This document shows, piece by piece, positions 29,635 through 47,411 of a stretch of 64,000 bases of DNA. The position numbers and the translations under genes are program-made. Below the pieces are notes generated by a model, which did not search any database, was not told the origin of the DNA, and saw nothing but the letters and a program-made list of their open reading frames with translations. This stretch comes from Lampris incognitus (lineage: Eukaryota; Chordata; Actinopteri; Lampriformes; Lampridae). The stretch spans positions 16,213,810 through 16,277,809 of the forward strand of contig NC_079219.1 of the NCBI RefSeq assembly GCF_029633865.1, given 5' to 3'. Every line of letters starts with the position of its first letter. Position 1 is the stretch's first letter.

Positions 29635-29925
29635 ATTACCCCACTCTTCCGAGCTGTCCCAGTTGTTGCTCCATCCCCTCTGCCGATCCGGGGAGGGCTG
29701 CAGACTACCACGTCTCCTCCGATACATGTGGAGTCGTCAGCCGCTTCTTTTCACCTGACAGTGAGGAGTTTCGCCAGGGGGAGGTAGCGCGTGGGAGGAT
29801 CACGCTACCCCCCCCCCTCGAACAGCCACTCCGACCGACCAGAGGAGGCGCTAGTGCAGCGACAAGGACACAGACCCACGTCCAGCTTCGCACCCGCAGA
29901 CACGTACTGTAGGGACGCAAGGAGA
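29635..29925 (-). mobile_element. Seven-copy tRNA-SINE family, truncated copy
   Basis: From AATTACCCCACTCTTCCGAG to CGCAGACACG. The tRNA-like head is missing. It abuts the right terminus of the THAP element at AATT. Confidence 0.8.
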
Positions 29926-30100
29926 GGGACGTCTGGAGTGCCCTACTTAGCTTGCTGCCACCGCGACCCGACTCGGGTGAAGCGGTTGATGAATGAATGA
30001 ATGAATGAACAAAAAGGACAGCAACTGTCATTTTTTTTTAATTTTAACACCTCCTCCGTCCTCCACACACACAAAACAGCATGGCAATTATACAGATAGT

Positions 30101-30142
<42 letters not shown>
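30101..30142. repeat. (TG)n microsatellite
   Basis: About 21 TG units, pure. Confidence 0.95.
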
Positions 30143-30143
<1 letters not shown>

Positions 30144-30469
30144 TATTAATTCACAACCTAGCAATAGCTTCGAACAAGGAATTACAGTACTTCTTTTAGT
30201 CCTTTCAACACTGAGTTGACTGAACTCATCCTGATCCTCATCGTCGTGAGTTGCATCTTCATCAATTACCTTACCTACAGCCTTTGAACAAGGAACAACA
30301 GTATTTCTTCATTTTGAGGTAATGTCCGCTCAGTTTTTAAAGGCGAAAATAAGTGCACATCTGCAGTCAATGTAAACATTTTGTTGGGAACTACTTCTAC
30401 TGTACTGTCCATCTCAAATGAGGTGAAGCAGGTCTCTACTGATGACTGGTGAGAATTCTCAGCCTGGTC

Positions 30470-31878
30470 AAACTAATCAAACTTGAAGAAGTTCTTATTC
30501 AACTTCAGTAGAAGCTGGTTTTCGAAGTTGTGTGAGTGAATCCTTCCCCTTCTTGGTCTGAAGATCAATCCAGCTGCACTAAAAAGTCTTTCACAGGCAG
30601 CAGAGGCTGAGAGGGCTGTGTTTTAACTTGAGCGACAGGTTGGATATAGCTGGGTAAGATGTCAAAATGTCTATACCTCCAGCGGTACATGCCAGCTTAT
30701 GCATCCAGTTGTTTGGTCGTTTCCTGGGTGTGTACATGCTTCATATTGCAAAAGAAATCCTCTTAATTGGAAGTGCTTGAGCAGATGTTGATGGGCCACA
30801 GCAGAGGCTCATCATGGTCAGGAAGATATTCCTTGATGTAACCGAGGCCTAAATCACACATCTTTTTCATCATCATCATCATCAGTCTGTGTATACAACT
30901 TTAGTGTTTAAAAAAGTGAAAATGAAAAACTGACCATGGAACATTTAGTGATAATTGTTTTCTTACCTAGTTTGAGGACATCTTCATCATAGGTCCAGGA
31001 TGTTTTCAATTTCGAATGAAGAATGGCTGCAGCAACCAGCTCTGGGTTGGACATCATTTACCCAAACTGTTTCTTCAACCCATCTCGCAGGGGAATCAAC
31101 CAGTGGCCTTCAGAATCTCAGCGACACTTTGGTTTTCTCCAGCTTGGAGAAGAAGGTTATGATTGTAGGGAACAGCCATCCCATCTGAATGTTGTACTCT
31201 CCCTGTGGTATGTTTATTGCCTCAGCAATTTGACCTATGGTGTTGGCATATTCACCCTAAAAGGCAATGTCAGCTGGACTGTACCTAACACACACAAAAA
31301 CTGCATTGCATTCAGATATATTTAATTGAACACACCAGTTATTTCAGTTTATGCAGGATATAATTTAATTATTCCTTGTTCTTTGGACAAATCATGCAGG
31401 AAGGTTTAGAACTAGCAAGGTAATTGATTACTTAGTGTAATAAATCTAAAAAATAGATTGTGTTAGGTTGTACCAGCTGAAGCTTGCAGTGCTCTTCAAC
31501 CACCTCTGCAGCAGTAGTGGGCCTTGCAGTCTTGTTCCAGAGAGCCTGAGATTTGGAGAAGGTGGACCTCGACAGTTTCTTGTAGGCCTCCTACCTGTTT
31601 GCATAATTGGCGTCTACTGTAGAAACCAAATTTAGCAAATGACAATGAAAAATGATGTTAGCCATGTTAATGCGCAAATACGCAACATCTGCAACCTCGG
31701 AAAACTTCGTTTCAAGTGTTGATCTGGAGTGAAACAAACGTTTAACGTTACGTACCTCAAAGTGCTTCCTCAGGTTGGACGGCGAGTTCTTCAAGGCAGA
31801 GATGTAGTTTGTTTGTGGTAAACACAGTAAACATTTAAAACGATATGTGTAATGTCTGTAGAAGTGTCTTCTCGACAT
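30470..31878 (-). mobile_element. hAT transposase remnant (BED finger to dimerisation domain)
   Basis: At the 5' end (31,878-31,740, minus) is a BED finger: FKCLLCLPQTNYISALKNSP then NLRKHF. At the 3' end (about 30,610-30,480) is the hAT C-terminal dimerisation motif SAACERLFSAAGLIFRPRRG followed by NFENQLLLKLNKN. The middle is eroded and not in one frame. The two ends and their spacing of about 1.3 kb suggest a shortened full-length copy. Confidence 0.75.
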
Positions 31879-31989
31879 AAAGAATACTTTCCGAATAGAA
31901 TGAGCCGACTCCGTGATTTCTTTTTAACAAGTGTAACTTTTACTGCTGCTCAGCATATTTTTAATCCAGCACACTCCATTTCCGTCTAC

Positions 31990-32109
31990 CTCAACAACTA
32001 ACAGACACGCGCACTTCACGGTAATAGACGGTGCAACAGTGACACCTACTGGTCATATTACTTTCAACTATCACATCTCCCCCTTAAGATGATTTCTTCA
32101 AACTAGAAA
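31990..32109 (-). repeat. Possible isolated LTR start (purine tract plus TGTGATAG)
   Basis: The minus strand reads AAGGGGGAGATGTGATAGTT at about 32,095-32,075, the polypurine-tract/LTR start typical of gypsy elements. No partner LTR was found. Confidence 0.3.
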
Positions 32110-33580
32110 AATAACATTAATAATAATAATAAATCAATCTTATATAGCGCTTTTCAAGTACTCAAAGTCGATTTACAATAAATGGAGTGAAACAAGACGA
32201 CAGATGAACATAACACAGACATACAGGGGTGGATGGGAAGGGGGTGCTACGAGAGGGAGAAGCGGCAGCCACAGACGACGTCAGCAGTACTCTCCGACTT
32301 GGACAGATATAAAGGGAAAGAAAAACAAACATCATAAATCACATAAATCACAGATGCAGGTCAAGCGCTCAGTCCCCAGCCTACCCCAGACCAGGGGTGT
32401 ATGAGCGGACGGGGGAGGGGAGGGCACGAGAGGGCAGTGGAGAAAAGGTGTGTCTTGAGACGGGATTCTGAGTCTCTAATGATTTGGGGAAGTGAGTTCC
32501 AGAGCCTGGGCGCTGCTCTGGAGAAGGCTCGGTCACCAAAGCTGCGGAGGTTGGACCTGGGGGTAGAGAGAAGGGAGGCCGAGGTGGATCTGAGGGCCCG
32601 AGAGGGTTGGTAGGGGGAGAGGAGATCGGTGAGGTATGGGGGAGCCAATTTGTGGAGGGCTTTATGAGTAAGAACCAAGAGTTTGTAATTGATCCAGTGG
32701 GAGATGGGTAGCCAGTGGAGGTCTTTTAGGACTGGGGTGATGTGGTGCCAGGATTTGGTGAAAGTTAAAAGTCGGGCGGATGCGTTCTGGACCAATTGGA
32801 GTCTCTTGATAGAGCTAGCACTGATGCCATAGAGGAGTGAATTGCAGTAATCAAGGCGGGAGGAGATGAAGGCATGGATCAGTATCTCAGCAGCAGGGCG
32901 TGTGAGAGAAGATCTTATTTTTGCAATGTTGCGAAGGTGGTAGAAGGAGGATTTGACCCTTTGGCGGATATGTGGCTCAAGGGAGAGGGTGGGATCAAGG
33001 GTCACACCAAGGTTGTGTGCCTGGGGGGAAGGGGAGACAGTAGTGCCATCGATGGTGAGTGCAAGGTTGTTGATATGGCTGCGAGTGGACTTGGAGCCAA
33101 TGAAGAGGAGTTCAGTTTTGTCACTGTTGAGTTTGAGGAGGTTTTGCTGCATCCATACTGCAGACAGACAGGAGTCGATGTGAGAGAGGGTTGGATTGTG
33201 AGGGGATTTGGTGCTGAGGTATATCTGGGTGTCATCACTATAACAGTGGAAGTCCAAGTTGAAATGGTGGAGAATCTGACCAAGTGGGAGGATGTAGATG
33301 ATGAAAAGGAGTGGGCCGAGTACAGAACCTTGGGGAACACCTTGTGTGACTGTGGATGGAACAGAGGAGTGGTTGTGGAGTGAGATGAAGTGTGGAGAGG
33401 TAAGACTGGAGCCAGCTGAGTACGGTGCCTTCAATACCAACACCTTTCAATCTGGTGAGCAGGATGTTGTGGCTCACAGTATTGAAGGCTGAACTCAGGT
33501 CGAGGAGGATGAGGATGTTAAGGTCATTAAGTACTTTAAGGAGTGCAGTTTCAGTGCTGTCTTTCTTGTACTGACACTTT
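32110..33580 (-). mobile_element. L2-type LINE, 5'-truncated
   Basis: Minus-strand coding from about 33,575 starts [14 protein letters not shown], then [14 protein letters not shown] (frame changes near 33,440), then [18 protein letters not shown], the RT catalytic motif as YSDD ([11 protein letters not shown]), [16 protein letters not shown], and [19 protein letters not shown] near the C-terminus. A 360-residue frame is open from 33,443 to 32,361. The 3' UTR with TATATAGCGCTTTTCAAG runs to about 32,110. Only the 5' part and one frame break disable it. Confidence 0.9.
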
Positions 33581-33722
33581 AACAAAAATAGCAAATATAC
33601 AAAATATCTTTGTATCACTCAGTTCACTGTCAAATTCACTCTATTTAACAAATTAACCCTCAAATGAACATTCTAAATAAACAAATGAACCATTTTCACA
33701 TTATTGCTATATTAAACCTATC

Positions 33723-35690
33723 ATACCCCCCCCCCCTTTCAAAAAGTACAATCCCACAGTCCATAAATCCACACAACTCACAAATCAAGCCTTATAGCTG
33801 GTTTACTCACTCTCCCTGAGCGAGTAACATTTGTCCCCTGTGCAAGATTAACTGGTGCCTTTGGAGCTGGGGTGACCTCAGTGTCTCCATCCTCTTCCGG
33901 ATCAACCCAGTCAGGACCCTTGCTGATGGATGTGGGTGTTTTGGGTGTGGCCAACAGATGACGCGTGTTCCTTCTGTATTTCTCACCTTGAGCTGTCTCC
34001 ACTATGTAAGACCTGGGAGTGGAGCTGGGACTGTGGACGACAGCTGGCGTTGTCCATTGTTTTTGTCTGTCCAATGTTGTGAGCACAGTGTCCCCTGGGC
34101 TCAATGGGGGCAGAATCCTCGCTCCATTCCTGCGGTTGTAGTAATATGCCTGCTTCTGTTTAGCTGTGGCATCGGCCTTTTTAATTTCATTGGCCAGTTT
34201 GGTTTCAGATTGTCCTGCAGAGTGGGTAAAGTGGCCCTGAGTTTCCTACCCAAAAGCAGTTCGGCTGGAGTGGCTCCGGTAGAAGCTGAGGGTGTGGCTC
34301 TGTACGTTAACAGAGCGAGGAGGGTGTCTTCCTGTCTTAGTATTCCTTTCGCTATCTGGACAGCCCTCTCTGCATGTCCATTGCTCTGAGGGTAGTGTGG
34401 GCTTGACGTTACACGGACAAAATCATAGTCCTCACTAAACGTCCTCATCTCTGCTGAAACTAGTTGGGGCCCAATATCACTCACTAACACTTCAGGGATG
34501 CCATATCTGGCAGATGTAGCTTTAAGCTTAGCCACTACCTGACTGCTAGTAGCTGTTGGTAGATTTAGGATCTCCAGGTATCTAGAGTAATAGTCAGACA
34601 CTATCAAGTAGTTTTGCTTTTTAAACTCACATAGGTCTATGGCAATTTTCTGCCATGGCCGGGATGGGAGCTCACTTGATATTAAAGGCTCCTTTCTTTG
34701 TGTGTTCTTGTTTTCTCTACAGAATGCACACTGCTGTACTTTTGTTGTGATGTGTTCTGACATTTTGGGCCACCAAACGGATTGGCTAGCTCTTTCTCTG
34801 CACTTAACAAGACCCTGGTGCCCATCACGTATTCTCTCTAAGATCATCTCTCTCATAACTGCAGGGATGACAATGCCGCTCCCTCTAATAACTAAGCCCT
34901 CTAACTCAGATAACTCCCCTCTCACCTGGTAAAAGTCTCTGACTGTCTTAAGCACCGTCTCTGCATACTCAGGCCATCCATGCCTGATGAAACCCAGTAC
35001 TGTCTGGAGTTGCAGATCCTCATCTGTGTTTTCTTTTATCTGCTTCATTCTCTGGGGTGTGGCTGGCATCTGGCACATGACAGCATCAACGTGTGCCGCC
35101 ACATCATCGTGGAAAGCTCCATCTGCAAAGCGCTGCTCCGGGCCTCTGGAGAGAGCGTCAGCCACTGCCATGGTTCTGCCTGGTGCATATTCAGCTATGC
35201 CATTGAAGCACATTAACCTCATTAACAGCCTCTGGCATCTGATGGGAACATTGTCCAAGTCTTTGCTGTTCATAAGAGGCACCAGAGGTTTATGATCAGT
35301 GACCAGCCTGAAGCCATCAAGTCCGAACAGGTACGTCTCAAATCTTTCGCAGGTCCACACGCTGGCCAAACATTCCTTGTCGATTTGGGCGTACCTCGTC
35401 TCCGCGTCGCTTAGCCGCCTCGAGCAGTAGGCCACGGGCTTCCAGTGGTCTCCATGCAACTGGAGCAGGACGCCTCCCAGCCCATAGCTGCTGGCGTCTG
35501 CTGACACTGCTGTAAGCTTGGTGACGTCATAAAAGGCGAGTACGGGGTGAGGTGGCTAGTGCAGCTTTAAGTTTGTGAAACGCTGTATGCTGTGCGGGCA
35601 CTGGACAAGCTTGTCGAGGCGGTCGATGATGCTGTGTTAATCCACTGTGCTTTGCACGCGTGGGTTCGTATCCCATCCTCGTCGCCAAAT
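33723..35690 (-). mobile_element. Ty3/gypsy retrotransposon B (RNase H-integrase part)
   Basis: A 468-codon open frame (35,507-34,101) holds RNase H (SADASSYGLGGVLLQ ... TDHKPL ... VADALSRG), a zinc region (HQGLVKCRERA ... CAFCRENK) and an integrase core with D in KIAIDLCEFKKQNYLI, D in LVSDIGPQLVS and E in GHAERAVQIAK. A frameshift near 34,150 leads to the C-terminal tail, which ends at 33,781. A polypurine run (11 G) follows at about 33,738-33,726. gag, protease and most of RT are absent: RT sequence breaks off at about 35,600 and joins a tRNA-Ser-like primer-binding segment. Confidence 0.85.
35613..35687 (+). other. tRNA-Ser(GCT)-like segment ending in CCA (extended primer-binding site)
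   Basis: On the plus strand the last 51 nt match the 3' two-thirds of tRNA-Ser(GCT) with about four mismatches, including GCACGCGTGGGTTCG and CCCATCCTCGTCGCCA. The CCA is not genome-encoded in eukaryotic tRNA genes, so this copies mature tRNA. On the minus strand it reads TGGCGACGAGGATGGGAT, the expected primer-binding site just after a 5' LTR. Sequence 5' of it (GTCGAGGCGGTCGA) loosely resembles the tRNA's 5' end with about 10 nt missing; that part is tentative. It is not a functional tRNA gene. Confidence 0.7.
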
Positions 35691-35694
35691 ATTA

Positions 35695-35859
35695 TGTTCA
35701 GTCAATGACCACACCGGGAGCCACGTTCAAAACATTTACTTAACCAACATCAACTCACGACACTTTCCACCTTGCCGTAATTCACACTGCCCCCTGCTCT
35801 TCTTAAAGGCACAGTAACTGCTAGTGCTTAACCATACAAGTCAAGACTCGGGCATAACA
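35695..35859 (-). repeat. Candidate gypsy B 5' LTR
   Basis: On the minus strand it begins TGTTATGCCCGAG and ends CTGAACA, then TAATATT and the TGG of the primer-binding site. The boundaries fit TG...CA but no matching 3' LTR was found, so this is provisional. Confidence 0.35.
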
Positions 35860-37304
35860 CTACCTCACCAGATATAACAGTGAAGGTTGAGAGTGAGACG
35901 TGACAGGCACAGAACAGTACACCAACACACTAGACGCTTCACAACAACCCGACTTTTACAGAAGAATGTCAGACACTTCCTTTTAACCCTTTTTCCTAAG
36001 ACAAAGAAAGGTCTACTCATTGGTCAGCTCCAGCTAAGTAATGAATATACATGCCTATTGCCATAGGTTGAGCATCCTCTTGTCATCTCCAGCTAAGGGG
36101 GGCGGGGGCATATAGGATTACAAAACTCTGAGTTAAGCAGAACACAGTCAGAGACTTGGGGCCCCTCAAATGACTTATCTCATGACAGCTCTTTGCACCA
36201 ATTAACACGACCTATAATAACGAGGGAGTGATTAACATACCATTTTCAAAAGGTTCAAATATTTCATTTTATCATGTTTAAAAACATCTCAATTCCGCCT
36301 ATTTTTAATAATGAGTGATGGGCTGATATTTAGGCTGCACTACTCAAAGAGACAGCAGGTGGCGCTAAGCAGCTGCAAAACATGCACTGTTCTGCATACA
36401 TACGAGTAGTATTAACTGATAAGATAACAATGCAGAAAACGTTTATTTCTGTGGTTTCTCATCTCCTAAAGTGGGATGGCATTAGGGCATTAGACATCAG
36501 GCACACTTGTTTCCAGGTCACCAAGGTATACAGCCATTAAAGCAGTTTAACAGCATCAAACTTAAATTCCTCAGTCTTATCTCAAGTCTGAAATAATATA
36601 AAAGCAATCCTCTTATCTGGATTTGTTTATAGCCACAAACTATTGTAATGACTCAGACCAATACACGGCCTACATCTTGCATTGAATCAGCTGGGGCACA
36701 TTCCTTTGGTACTGATAAAGAAAAAGTTTAAACAGTAACCTAAATTAGATGCTTTGTTTATTTGTACGGTACAATTCAAGATATTTTTGCCCGTTAATGA
36801 ACTGAGACTGATGCAAGTCTGGCTTGTTAAGTGGTACCTGATTTGCTACAGTCAAGGAAAAATGTGGTTATTTCAAAAACTAATGTCTATTGTGATTGAC
36901 AAGCATAGTGTGTATATGTACCCTTCAATCAAATAGACAAATTGATGCTGGAAAGATCCACAACTTTCTAGAATGAACACTTGTGGAACTGCCACTCACA
37001 AAAATATTTAACAGATCCCTAATGCCTTCACTGAAAAAAAAATCTTCCCTTTCCCTCATGTGGAAAAACACAGACAATAAAAATAAGACTTAGTTATTAA
37101 AGAGAAGACATTGCACATCTCCATTAACTGTAGAAGCTGAGTAGGTGTTGCTGGCACAACTTCACCTACTTCTAAAGTGCAAGAAGGGAAAAAGTCATAA
37201 GAGGTCAAAACTCCAGCAACACTTGTAGTATATAGAACAACTTTGTTAGGCGTCTCCATTAACTGCAAGGTTTTCAGACAATCAGATAATAAAAAGCCAA
37301 GAAG
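35860..37304. other. Intergenic region downstream of gapdhs
   Basis: No gene or clear repeat. It contains one CTCF-like motif (36,352-36,367) and two related CTCCAGCTAAG stretches near 36,028 and 36,088. Confidence 0.5.
36352..36367 (+). promoter_or_regulatory. CTCF-like motif
   Basis: ACAGCAGGTGGCGCTA matches the long-form CTCF core well. It lies about 1 kb beyond the gapdhs poly(A) signal, between the gene and the retroelement cluster. Confidence 0.35.
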
Positions 37305-37732
37305 ACAGCTTTAGGTTTTTCAAGTTTTATTTCTTATTCTCATTGCTCATTAACGGACATACAGTAGCTCTGCCTCTCTTCTTCTCCTTCCACTGTTTAA
37401 TAAGCCTTTAAAACACACCAATAGGGAGATGGATACAGTAGTCAACCATGGAATGTGACCATAAAGACATCTAAAATGGCAGTGGGAGTTGGAGGGGGAC
37501 ACACGGACACAACAAATACTGTCACCGACCAACCGTTTCGTAATTAAAGGATAAAACAGATTAACTCAAAACACTCGACTGCATCGCTGCTGCTGCCTAC
37601 AAATAGAATTGCTAAAGGATTGTGATGCTAAGACTTGGCTATGGGGGGAGTCTGTGTGTAAAAGAGAAGGGGAGGGGTGGGTAGTTGGTTGGGGTGGTCC
37701 CTTTCCTGACTTCCTTTCTGGACAGGAAGTGC
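37305..37732 (-). other. gapdhs: gapdhs 3' UTR
   Basis: Runs from the TAG stop (37,733-37,735) to about 20 bp past a minus-strand AATAAA at 37,326-37,331. No repeats recognised. Confidence 0.75.
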
Positions 37733-45339
<7,607 letters not shown>

Positions 45340-45370
45340 GGCTACTGTATACAGGTGGGGACTGAATCAC
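45340..45370 (-). other. gapdhs: gapdhs 5' UTR part of exon 2 with acceptor
   Basis: The minus strand reads TTTTTTGTTCCAG and then 31 nt of leader up to the ATG at 45,337-45,339. A strong polypyrimidine acceptor so close to the start means that at least one non-coding exon lies upstream. Confidence 0.75.
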
Positions 45371-45534
45371 CTGGAACAAAAAACAATGACAGACTTAGAG
45401 ACAGCAGCAGCCACAACTGAGCTACGATGACCTCAGAACAGCAAATGACCAAGCATAACTCATATTAATTCAGTCAATTTCATTCATTGTTAGTAAGGGA
45501 ATTTTAGAATAAACTAAAATTCCTAGAATAGACG

Positions 45535-45930
45535 GGCATCCGGGTAGCGTAGCAGTCTATTCTGTTGCCTACCAACACCGGGATCGCAGGTTTGAATCCC
45601 TGTGTTACCTCCGGCGTGGTCGCGTGTCCCTACAGACACAACTGGCCGTGTCTGCAGGTGGGAAGCCAGATGTGTGTATGTGTCATGGTCGGTCGCGGCG
45701 CTTGTTTGGGGGGGAGGGGGAACGGGGGGGAATAGCGTGATCCTCCCACGCCCTACGTCCCCCGGGTGAAACTTTTACTGTCAGGTGAAAAGAAGCAGCT
45801 GCGGACTCCACATATCAGAGGAGGCATGTGGTAGTCTGCAGCCCTCCCTGGATCAGCAGAGGGGGTGGAGCAGCGACCAGGACAGCTCAGAGCAGGGTGA
45901 CTGGCCAGGTACAATTGGGGAGATAAAAAA
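45535..45930 (+). mobile_element. Seven-copy tRNA-SINE family, plus-strand copy
   Basis: The head CCGGGTAGCGTAGCAGTCTA and box B AGGTTTGAATCCC are followed by the body and the tail AATTGGGGAGATAAAAAAAT. It is the only plus-strand copy and faces the next one, 75 bp away. Confidence 0.85.
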
Positions 45931-46004
45931 ATTGGCTAGAATATTATTACTCGAGTTTGGTGTGCGAACAAAGGTTGTGGGCCAACATTTCTTTCTTTTT
46001 TTTA

Positions 46005-46428
46005 TCTTATCTCCCCCCCCCCCCCGCCCCCAATTGTATCCGGCCAATTACCCTACTCTTCTGAGCCATCCCGGTTGTTGCTCCACCCCCTCTGCTGATC
46101 CGGGGAGGGCTGCAGACTACCATGTCCCCTCCGATACATGCCAGCTGCTTCTTTTCACCTGACAGTGAGGAGTTTCGCCAGAGGGACGTAGCACGTAGGA
46201 GGATCACGCTATTCCCCCCAGTTCCCCCTCACCCCGAACAAGCAGCCCGACCAACCAGAGGAGGCGCTAGTGCAGTGTCCAGGACACACACCCACATCCG
46301 GACAAGGCCAATTGTGTCTGTAGAGACGCCCGCCCAAGCCGGAGGTAACATGGAGATTCGATCCAGTGATCCCCGTGTTGGTGGGCAATGGAATAGACTG
46401 CTACACTACCCGGACACCCAGGCCAAAA
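46005..46428 (-). mobile_element. Seven-copy tRNA-SINE family, minus-strand copy
   Basis: The tail is at the left (CCAATTGTATCCGGCCAATT) and the head at the right (GCTACACTACCCGGACACCC). About 25 bp is deleted near 46,138 relative to the other copies. With the previous copy it forms a large inverted repeat. Confidence 0.85.
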
Positions 46429-47001
46429 TTTCTTGATACAAAAATGCGACGATGTAGATTATGGCATAAATTCAACAGCATCTCTTTTTTAAACTAGCAG
46501 AGGTACCCGGCGTTGCCTGGGGAAAATGTTCTCACCAAAACAACCAACACGATCTGATCTTTACGATATAATCGATGATGAAATATTGGATAATTTATAT
46601 GATACGATACATGTGATAAACAAATGTTGAATAAACGAGTGTTATTAACAAAAATTATCAAATGTCATAATTTTCAATCCATTCATCAAGGTTCTTTGCC
46701 AATGTGTGTATGAATCGCTCAGTACTCAAGCGCCTCAGGGTAAACCACGTTGCCGGCCTTTGGGCTAGCATTGACAATGTTAGGTGTAGTGCCTCCCTTG
46801 ATCACTGGAAGGATTTGCCGAAGTCTCGACAAAGCATCATTGGAATGCCTCTTTCACAAATAAATTATATTTTTTACTTGTTTTTTGAAATATTTTTCGA
46901 GAACTGTGCAATCATTAGAAAGTGCTGATTCTAAAGATACCTTTCTTTTTGTTCTACAGTGAGTAATTCTGGAGTTTTAAGAGAACATACAAACCCTCAC
47001 T

Positions 47002-47032
<31 letters not shown>

Positions 47033-47034
47033 AT
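47002..47034. repeat. (TA)n(TG)n microsatellite
   Basis: TA repeats running into TG repeats. Confidence 0.9.
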
Positions 47035-47376
47035 AAGAAAGAGATGCCAGAAATCACAAAAGGTGAAATCGAATAGTTAGCCATCAGATTTGCTTGCTTG
47101 CTTTAATTCCCCCCCCCCCCCCACATGTTCTTAAGTCATAAACACAGGAGAGAAAACAACTTAGACTTGACTTGGAAGTACAGACATGCAAGTACAGCAA
47201 ATGAAAAGTCGACACATCTCTACCGGTGCAAACTGTTGCATTGGTAGCATAAGGTGGTACTGAAGGCCGGTTAATAGTCATTGACTAGAGTACTGCGTGT
47301 GTGTTTTTTACTGCTGTGCAAAGACTCCAATTTGTCGTTTTGGACAGAACCTAGTATTGTTCAAGCACTGCAGGCA

Positions 47377-47378
<2 letters not shown>

Positions 47379-47409
<31 letters not shown>
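47379..47409. repeat. (GT)n microsatellite
   Basis: About 15 GT units in the presumed gapdhs intron 1. Confidence 0.95.

Positions 47410-47411
<2 letters not shown>

Noticed and set aside
32874-33383. Plus-strand 169-residue open frame
   Set aside because: Antisense shadow of the L2 reverse transcriptase on the minus strand.
35613-35687. Functional tRNA-Ser gene
   Set aside because: Encodes CCA, lacks about 10 nt of the D-arm region and sits at a retrotransposon primer-binding position.
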